A DNA stretch of 64,000 nt from Pyrenopolyporus hunteri (Eukaryota; Ascomycota; Sordariomycetes; Xylariales; Hypoxylaceae): NCBI GenBank assembly GCA_902806595.1, contig CADCXC010000038.1, positions 2,232,001 to 2,296,000 on the forward strand, in the 5' to 3' direction. This document shows positions 56,309 to 64,000 of the stretch, piece after piece. Each line of letters opens with the position of its first letter. Position 1 is the stretch's first letter. The notes under the pieces were generated by a model that worked only from the letters and a program-made list of their open reading frames with translations, was not told where the DNA came from and ran no database searches. The translations under genes and the position numbers were made by a program.

Positions 56309-57376
56309 CGCGAACACGCCACACGCCCGCTCCAAGCAATTCCTACAATGATGTACTGTGATCGTGTCTCGTGACGTCGTAGCTTGGGGAATTGGGGAAT
56401 GATGCTTTTACGCCGAATGCGGAACAGAATTTAACCTAGGTACCTAGTTATAGGGAGTAACCGAGAGGTGATAAGAGGCGGGAATCACAAATGCGACAAA
56501 GCGAATGTTCATCCTATAACCAGGTAGGTAGTGGTTATTTAAAGTCAAAATTGGCCACTGACGGCTCTCTCACAAAGTTAAATACTGCCGACATTCGGTT
56601 CCTTGGTGGAAATAGCTACGTAGCTTAGCGTCGTACCAGGGGACCGAGCGGTTGGAGAAGTATGGAGATAGTGGAGTGGCGTGGATCCGTCTCGGGCGTC
56701 GGGAGAAAATTCAGCGGGGGTCTTAGGGGCCGCTCCTTGGAAATAACTTGACCGTTATTCGCTAGCGGATTCAGTTAGCCGCTTTTTATATATATATAGG
56801 TAGGTAGGTATATAAGATAGCGTGCATATAAAGGAAGTGGGAGTATATATGTTGTATTGGTGTAGGTTTTGAATACAAAGCTTTCAAAGCGAGGCGAGAT
56901 TATATACCCCTCATACAGTGTGTCGCACGTCCCTTTTACGTGTACCATCCCATCTCCTATATAAGGTAACACAGCATAGAATAAGACGTTGGGCAGAGGT
57001 ACAGATATGCTTTATAATAGCTCTATTTCATTGGGGGTATTAAAAATATCCAATTGATGCATAACAAGTATGCATATACTACGTACTTAGGATGCCTGTT
57101 AAGGTGGTATTCAACAATTACCGAGGTAGATATTTACTAAACCGCTCCCACTGTCAGCTTGGCTCTTTCTACGCCTAACAATAACAACCCCGCAGTACAA
57201 GATCGAAGCATCGATTTATAAGAAACTTTATGCAAGGCCCGTACATACGCCACAATCTCATCTCACTCCATGTTTCTCAACCGCTTTCGCTTTCTCTGCT
57301 GTAGTGGCACATCACACGAAACTAAGTAAGAACTTAAAATAGAAGGCCGTAGGGAAAGAAATAAAGAGAAATAAAA
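56309..57376. promoter_or_regulatory. Divergent region lactate dehydrogenase / DUF427 gene
   Basis: 1.07 kb between divergent starts, with TAGGTACCTA-type copies at 56435-56446, 56521-56530 and 56797-56810 beside a TATA repeat. No gene is recognised. Confidence 0.45.
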
Positions 57377-57872
57377 ATGCCGTCGGGACACGTCGAAGCA
57401 ACCGTGGACGGCAAAGTCGTAGCCGAGTCCGACACCTACGAGCTGGTCGAGGGCAACGTCTACTTCCCGCCGTCGTCCATCAAGCCCGAGTACTACAGCA
57501 AGACGGACCTGCACACGCATTGCCCTTGGAAGGGGGACGCGAGCTACTACACGCTCAAAGTCGGGGGTGAGTCTTATATCTATACAGTTAATTCGCCTTC
57601 AATTATATTCATAAATGAGGTATGGATGAATGTATATATAGTTATGTATTGGTATAGATAGGAGGCCGGTAGTCAATTAACTTATACGATACTAACACGA
57701 ACATGTCCGAAGACAATGAACTGACAAACGCCGCGTGGTACTATCCGGAGCCCTTCGAAAAGGCCAAGCACATCAAGGACTACGTCGCTTTCTGTGAGTG
57801 CTCTCTTAATTCAATTAACACGAGTCTAATTCGACGTTAGATAAAACGAAGGTGAACGTGACGGCAGTATGA
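57377..57872 (+). CDS. Small DUF427-family protein
   Basis: Three exons, 57377-57566, 57713-57793 and 57841-57872, give 100 aa, covering essentially one DUF427 domain (Pfam PF04248). The sequence VEATVDGKVVAESDTYELVE, the block NVYFPPSSIKPEYYSKTD, then CPWKGDASYYTL and AAWYYPEPFEKAKHIKDYVA are the usual conserved blocks. Biochemical function of the family is unknown. The tail YKTKVNVTAV lies on the last exon. All intron phases match (phase 1, then phase 1). Confidence 0.93.
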
Positions 57873-58432
57873 TATTTATTATATAAGTAAAGGTTCGGTG
57901 ATGTATCAGAGTATAGACTGGGCAGTGCCCATGTCGACCAACTCAGGGATGAGAGTGAGCTTATCTGGTTAGAGATATAGATATCTAGGTACCCATGTGG
58001 GTGGATGATAAGAGGCGGAATAACATATCTCAAATACCTAGCGCAAAAGGGATCAATTCCGCTAGTTGCCACGGTCTTAAGAGTCCAGTCTTTAATCTTA
58101 CCTTTAGAGCTTATCAAAAAAGAATCATCTCAGCGACGATTGCAACCGTACCCAATATAAAAAGGTTGAAGTCATGCCTAAGCTAACTATAAGTGTTAAG
58201 AGGGAACGGTACGAAAAGAAGCTAAATGATTGAACCGGGTATATTATTCTATCGCTATGATACAAAAACATAGGGAGCGGGTTTTCATATCAGTACCTGT
58301 CTTGCGTCGACTAGACCATCGCGGCCGCCCCGTTACACATCTTTCACAAAGCTCACTGGACGGCCCACAGTTCCGTTACGCATTCTCCGCATATAAAAAA
58401 AAGATGAAAATCTCTAGGGATTAAGTAAACGA
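57873..58432. other. Convergent intergenic region
   Basis: Two 3' UTRs; one TAGGTACCC copy at about 57985. No gene is recognised. Confidence 0.4.
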
Positions 58433-60320
58433 TCATAGAGAATCCGAAGTCTTCTTATTCCCACTCTCGGTAGCAGCAAGGGGCGCAGGTGGTTGTTCAC
58501 CCGAAAGCTCCTCGAGGGTCTTACGCTTGGTCTCGGGGATGAAGCACGTCGTGATGATGCCGAGCAGCATGAACAGGGCGTAGATCTCGAGCACGTGGTC
58601 CATCCAAGGGGCAGGGTTATCCTTAGTAGCGCCGCGGGTTCGCAGGGTGGAGATGGCGCCCTGGCCGATGATGGAGCCGATCTTGCCGGAGGCGGCCGAG
58701 ATACCGTGCGAGGTCGATCGGTAGCGGGTGGGGAAGACCTCGCCGGGGACGATGAAGGTGGTCATGTTCGGGCCGAAGTTGAAGAAGAACTGCGCGAGGA
58801 CGTAGATGGCCAGGAGCGCGTTGCCGGAGATGTGGTTGTACGCGAAGCCCATGACGACGAATAGGATGGTTAAGATGATGAAGCCACCCATCTGGATGGT
58901 CTTCCGGCCGAGCGTGTCCAGCGTGGCAACCGACACCCAGTATCCCGGGACGGCGCCGGCTAGGACGATGATGAGATTGCCGATGGCGGTGTTATACAGG
59001 AACTCGTAAGTAGACTTGACGTCCCTGGTAGAGTAGCCAATCACCTGAAGGATGACGGCGTTGTTCAAGGACAAACCGTAGACTAGGGCTCGACGTTAGT
59101 TTTCAAGACTTATACCGAATTTTCGATGTGTATCTGGCTTACAAGCAACGTCAAGCAGAAACCACGAGCCGGCCGTGCCGAACAGAAGCATGCCGTTGTC
59201 CCATTCTGAATAATGGCGAATGAAGTCGCTCCAGCTCGCCTTAGGGACGGTCAACTGGGTCCGGGCGGCCTCGCGGGCTTGGATACGGGTAATGTCATCG
59301 GGGTTGCCCTCGCGCTTGCCGGACATGTACGCTTTGACGTCGTCGGCAGCCTTCTCGACGTCACGACCAATATCGAAGGTGTAACGCTAGGACTCGTATG
59401 AGTCAATTCTTTTCCTTACGTCTCAAAACAGGGGACTTACAGGGGTCTCGGGGATCGTCAATCGATAGTAGAGGGCTATACAGGCCGGGACCGCGCCGAA
59501 ACCGATCAAAGTCCTCCACATCTTGTCTACTGCGATGGCGCAATAGCCGTCACATTCGGAAATACTACTCGAGGCGGAGAGTGTTTCCCTGAACCCTAGG
59601 GTGACGAACAGCATGACAAATGCGCAGACTAACTGGCCGATGCCTTGCATGGCAAACACAGCACCCATCATAGCTCCTCTCCATTTCGTGGTAGCGAACT
59701 CGGAGGTGATGATACTCGAGAGGGGGTAGTCTCCGCCGATACCGACTCCGAGGAGAACGCGCCAGAAGATAATAAGGCCGACTACGTTGACCGAGGGAGA
59801 GCCGGAGCTGAGAGCCTGACCGAGGGTAGCGAAGATAATGATGATCAGCTCGAGACCGTACATGCGCTTCCGTCCGACGTGGTCCGCGAGCCACCCAAAA
59901 ACCAACTGACCAACGACGGTACCGGCGGACGTCGACAGCTTAATCGCGTTATCGGACGAGGTAGGCAATTGGCCGTTGTTTGGGTAGTAGACGATGCCCA
60001 GCATAGTGTTCAACAAGCTGACGGCGAAGATATCGTACGAGTCCGTGAAGAAACCAATACCGGCGACGATGCAGGCTCTACATCCGGCTGATCAGCTCCC
60101 CACGAACAGAGCCTGCTGCGACGCGAGAGATAAGCGCTTACCTGACGTGATACCATCCAAAAGGTGCCTTATCGATCTCGGCGAGCGCAAGGCGGCGGCG
60201 CTCGTTGGGATCCTGGATATGCACAAAATCGTTGTGAAAGTTGTGGTAAGCGTTGTTGCCCCCGGAAGTCTTCTGAGCGTACGCCTGAACAGGCGCCGAG
60301 GCGGGCACGGCGTCGGCCAT
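58433..60320 (-). CDS. PHO84: Pho84-type inorganic phosphate:H+ symporter (MFS)
   Basis: Four exons, 60320-60142, 60077-59441, 59386-59143 and 59082-58433, give 569 aa, the normal length for this family. Twelve membrane helices are expected and the visible hydrophobic blocks fit. Signature motifs are AGIGFFTDSYDIFAV at helix 1, WLADHVGRKRMYG, GIGGDYPLSS and the late PETKRKTLEEL. The central hydrophilic loop (RYTFDIGRDVEKAADD and onward) separates the two halves. The protein takes up phosphate at the plasma membrane and in yeast and Neurospora is induced by phosphate starvation through CACGTG-binding factors. I saw no CACGTG in the 400 bp upstream of the start, so the site may lie farther away. 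Confidence 0.95.
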
Positions 60321-63163
60321 GATTATAGAAGAGCAAGGCCGTCACCCGTGCTCTTTGGAAATCGATGTAAATGATCTTGGAGGTGTGAATTCACAACTGG
60401 ACGGCCACAGGGGTGTGAACGTGCTGCCAATTCCTCTAGCTACGCGCGGGGGGAATGGTAGGTAATAGATGTAAGCAAGGGAGGGCCTATCACCCGGTAG
60501 GGGGCTTGATGATTACGAAAGAGTCCAAGGGCAGTGACAGAATATCTGAAGACCGAAGGGACGTGCGATCCTTTTGTATCTTCGTTACCTTGTCTCGGGC
60601 CGATCCTCCCATGTATTATATATGCGTAAGACTTCAGACAGGCGGCGATTCTAAGGCGGGTTCTTCGTTGCAGGGGGCGCCGAGTCAGCTAACCAACAAC
60701 ATGTGAGAACATATGTACGTGCGTGCAGGGTGGAGGGTGCTGTACGCTGTACGCCGAACGATAGAACGGGGTACCCAGACGTTGTGATCCCACCATTCTG
60801 GGTGCTAGCTCCGGGTCTGACGCGCTCATTGGTAATCTGTCTAACATGAGATAAAATGCGGATTGCATGGGTCAGTGTCTTAATTAACAGGTGGGCGCGG
60901 GATCGTAGGCTGGTCCAGCCTAGACAATTCCATTGCCCATTACGTCGGTGTCCCTAAGTAGCTCTAACTACGACGTATTACACATCTCAATATAGTAAGA
61001 GGCGCATATCGCACATATAGGGGAGGGTGACTGTCCTTCTGTGTCATGTCGATGGAGTGGCAGAGTCGAGCGTGCCTTCGAATGAGGCTTCTCTCCTTGA
61101 TTATGGGCGTATAGCCAATATATGTGAGGATGTAAAATGCAGCTAAGGGCCACTGGTGGCTTTGGTTTTCATCCTGATCTTAACGAGGTAGCACGACGAA
61201 CTAGAGTGCGGGCGCGTGTCTTAAGGTATCAGACGAGACTGGTGAGATATAGCCCTAACCTGTTGCTCAGTTACGGACTGCTTAGTTACGGGCCCTCGAC
61301 GGGCGGGATGTCTGGATCGAGATGAGGACCCATTAAGAGACATCAGTTTCTCCAAAGGCACGCCTCTTGGCATACAAAGGAACCGGCGGTATATGAATCG
61401 TCTCTGACGCCGAGATGTATATGCATGGAAGCTAAATGGAAGGGAGACCGAAGCTAACGATTCCGATCATGCTTTCTTACTTGATCCGCGCGGGACGAGG
61501 CTAGGCTGATGAGAAGCGAAAAGCTTGATGCGTGGTTGGGAGGTAAAGTCTTTACCGGGGGAACTTAGTTGCTAGAGCGTTGTTGACTTAGATACGTTCG
61601 GTTGTCGTTCAAGACGAATTAAAGTTGTAGCTGAGAGCACATGTTGCGGCTCCGGCCGTCTGATTCGCCAGGGGGGTCGAAGTCGGTTGTAACCCTGGAC
61701 GGCGCCTCAATTCGTAAACTAGCAGGGCACGTTCATTGAGTTAGGTAACAGATCAGAGCTCTCAGTGGGGTCTCTCGGATCACTTGCGGCGCAAGCCAAG
61801 AGGTGTGGAAGGGTAGGGTCCCCCGAACGGCCCCTCTGCACTACGCCTCTGTACCGTGCAACCCTAGGATCTTGGGGGATTTGGGATTAAAGATTGACGT
61901 CGCATCCGGTCATCCCATGAATAAATCAGTTTTAGTCCTATCGTAGAACGAATTCGAGCATCGCCAAGATATCCGGAAGTCAAAACAAGACTTCACCAAG
62001 TCTCCAAGACTCGACGACAAGACGACTAAAAATGCTTGTTATATAATTCCATATTGCGTCACAATGTCAAGCTTCCATCCATCCCTTAGCACATCTTGGC
62101 TCTAGCGTCGAATCAACATACGTGACGGGACCACCGGCCTTTAGTCTTGTTTAGGCTTGGCCGTGATAATAATTTGCGAATGCGTTCCATAATCGTCATT
62201 TGCAGGTGGATCGAATAGTCGTGAGCTAAAATAGCAACCCCTTTCAGCAATGTCCGATGATTAAGAGCGATTTTGCGAATCGAAGTGGTTAGTTTCGACT
62301 GAGCCAATCAGATATAAGCATTCATCCACGCTCTCGAACTCTGGGTATTCCGGGTCCTAACAGCGATATCTCGTGGTTCTTTCCCGGGTGGGCCAGATGG
62401 AATGATAATTTCAGGATCAGTATTAATAGCTACCTCCAGCTAAATCTTGGTTTGTTGGCCAACCGTTAGCACCTGGTTTGGGCATTCGATTCCAGTGAGA
62501 TTAGCGAACATGCTTTGTGGTGTTTCAACGGAGGACCCTTTTACTTGAATGTTAGGATTAAACATGTGCAGGCGCTGGCTCAAAAGCGTCTATTCAACTC
62601 ATTGTTCTCGCTAGACCCCTAGGTGGCTGGTTCCCCCCATGACTTTCGAGTGAATAGGCCGCCTTTATTAGAACGCCCTCGGTGTCGTCTTCGGCCTTAG
62701 ATCTATTCGTATTGAAGCCTCGAAACCGGGTTCCGAATCCACTCGGATAACTCGTCTAGGTATTCTAAAGGCCGGTGGCTTATGAGGAACCGGTGACGGC
62801 GACTTGCGCCGCGTGATTCGCCTTGGCTGACGCAACGGGCTATCTATAGGTTGGATAGGTACCTAGGTTAGGTAGGTAGGTAGGTAGGTATGATTTATGT
62901 TGTCTCTCCCACCCCACAGCCATGGCCCCTAGTTTCAGGAAATAACATGATCCTGTAGGCCTTACGCGCTACAACTTCCTGTTACAATATCGAGATTGCG
63001 TGGTTTCTAGAAACTTTAAGCTGGTGTGACCTGTTCTTCGGTGTTCGCTTTGGCACAAGTGGCCGAAACGGTCGGAGTAATAGCTCAAACGCTAAACGGT
63101 CCGAACGGGTATCTGATAGTCCTTGTAACACTTAGTGAACCGGAGCGGGCGTATTGCGGGAAT
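60321..63163. other. 2.8 kb gene-poor region
   Basis: This covers the PHO84 promoter and the HGH1 3' flank. Open frames are short and featureless. A TAGG tract lies at 62857-62892. I see no RNA gene. Confidence 0.45.
62857..62892. repeat. TAGGTACCTA plus (TAGG)n tract
   Basis: TAGGTACCTAGGTTAGG followed by repeated GTAG units. Confidence 0.85.
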
Positions 63164-63970
63164 CTAGACCTCGACTATCTGGTCGTCCTCTTCCTCATCT
63201 TCATCCCGATCGCCCTGTTCAGCTTCCTTGACACGACTCTCTTGATCCGGATCTGCTTCGTCTCGCATCAAGACCTGAACTAACCGTTCGCAGGCATCTC
63301 GGACGCCTTCGTTGTCAACTCGCAAGTGTGTTTCTCGAATTATCGGGTATACCTTGACATCGCGCATCTGGTCTCTACCTTCTCTGGTGCTTGACAGAAG
63401 AAGTAGCGTTTCGACATGCGTTTGAATAATGTTGGGATCAGCATCACGTTGCTTATCAGGTGGGAGAAGCTGCAGATCTGGGAGCATCGACAGCATCTCC
63501 TCCTCGTCGTACTCCTCATTTCCCATAATGGGTAATAAGACGTATGGCAAGATATTGATGTCATCCTCGGACAGGAACAACGGGTGCGAAGGAACATCGA
63601 AGGCCACGTTCTTGATGGTAGAAGCCACACCCTTCCGCCGGACGTCCGACTTATACTCGGTGAAGACCTTCAATTTGGTGAGAGGTATAACGCCGTCGTA
63701 TTCTTGCTTTCGTACAAAGTAATGCCGGGCCTCGGCATGTTTTGTTAGATCAGCGAAGATGTAAGCTAAATGATCAAAATCGGCGGATTTATTGTAGGAC
63801 CCGTCTGCGCCTTTGACGAATAGGTCGACCAACTGGTTCATAACCAGCTCATTCGATCCGAGTTCCGCTGGCGGCTGCTGCTTCTTATCTAGAATCCTCT
63901 TTAGGGAGTCCCATTTTGCGAGGTTTGCTAGAAGCATAGATAAGAGATTCGCATTGGGTTCGGTTGGAAT
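63164..63970 (-). CDS. HGH1: Hgh1 (FAM203) family chaperone cofactor, 3' part
   Basis: The last exon runs from 63970 to the TAG at 63164-63166 and encodes the C-terminal 268 residues. A CATTAG acceptor lies just above 63970, and earlier exons lie beyond the window edge. The armadillo-like repeat protein shows the family blocks LLANLAKWDSLKRIL, FLSEDDINILPYVLLPIMG and MLPDLQLLPPDKQRD, then VETLLLLSSTREGRDQMRD. The C-terminus is strongly acidic. In yeast Hgh1 works with the TRiC chaperonin to fold elongation factor eEF2. The gene is partial only because the window ends. Confidence 0.92.
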   Translation of the reverse strand: MPTEPNANLLSMLLANLAKWDSLKRILDKKQQPPAELGSNELVMNQLVDLFVKGADGSYNKSADFDHLAYIFADLTKHAEARHYFVRKQEYDGVIPLTKLKVFTEYKSDVRRKGVASTIKNVAFDVPSHPLFLSEDDINILPYVLLPIMGNEEYDEEEMLSMLPDLQLLPPDKQRDADPNIIQTHVETLLLLSSTREGRDQMRDVKVYPIIRETHLRVDNEGVRDACERLVQVLMRDEADPDQESRVKEAEQGDRDEDEEEDDQIVEV

Positions 63971-64000
63971 CTAATGCGTGAGTCAGCCATGCAAGCCCCT

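Noticed and set aside
1..64000. CRISPR arrays, operons or integrated viral or bacterial segments
   Set aside because: No regularly spaced direct repeats with unique spacers, no ribosome-binding-site-led gene chains and no foreign-looking gene were seen; the genes are typical ascomycete nuclear genes.

Overview
The window is nuclear DNA of a filamentous ascomycete (Pezizomycotina, most likely Sordariomycetes). The evidence is short spliceosomal introns (about 55-250 bp, GTAAGT/GTACGT-type donors), monocistronic genes on both strands with intergenic gaps of 0.4-8 kb, and proteins typical of fungi (DASH subunit Dad4, Pho84-type phosphate permease, Nca2, a KapC-like bZIP factor, Erg25). No organelle, bacterial, CRISPR or intact transposon sequence was seen. 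Exon coordinates below were worked out by reading splice sites and checking that the reading frame stays open from start to stop.

Layout. 0.4-13 kb: AFG2/Drg1 AAA ATPase (-), a GC-rich mitochondrial-type protein of unknown function (+), SEC4 Rab GTPase (-), NCA2 (-), ERG25 C-4 methylsterol oxidase (+). 13-14.6 kb: a pterin-4a-carbinolamine dehydratase with a long leader (-). 14.6-23 kb: an 8.4 kb stretch with no recognisable gene, rich in a palindromic TAGGTACCTA motif and simple repeats. 23-24.7 kb: KapC-like bZIP factor (+). 26-31 kb: ARP5 (-), DAD4 (-), IES6 (+). 32-34.3 kb: GOT1 (+), profilin (-). 34.3-38.9 kb: second gene-poor stretch. 38.9-40.7 kb: disordered fungal protein (+). 41.6-49.5 kb: YKT6 (-) and the large helicase SLH1 (+), divergent. 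50.4-51.6 kb: divergent Rab GTPase (-). 51.6-54.6 kb: gene-poor. 54.6-60.3 kb: flavocytochrome b2-type L-lactate dehydrogenase (-), DUF427 protein (+), PHO84-type transporter (-). 60.3-63.2 kb: gene-poor. 63.2 kb to the right edge: 3' part of HGH1 (-).

Functional themes are ordinary housekeeping. Secretory trafficking is represented by SEC4, GOT1, YKT6 and a second Rab; ribosome biogenesis and translation quality control by AFG2, SLH1 and HGH1; chromatin by ARP5 and IES6; the cytoskeleton and mitosis by profilin and DAD4; metabolism by ERG25, PCD, lactate dehydrogenase, PHO84 and NCA2. ARP5 and IES6, whose products form one module of the INO80 remodeller, lie about 1.7 kb apart with only DAD4 between them.

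The most unusual signals are: a self-complementary TAGGTACCTA/TACCTAGGTA motif scattered through nearly every intergenic gap but not noticed in the coding exons; an array of four 11-bp units, each carrying the palindrome TGTATACA; a DAD4 gene whose first coding exon is only the ATG; several genes with tiny first coding exons; a threefold internal repeat near the SLH1 C-terminus; and AFG2 and Rab proteins with altered nucleotide-binding motifs. I did not find a clear new multi-gene system.
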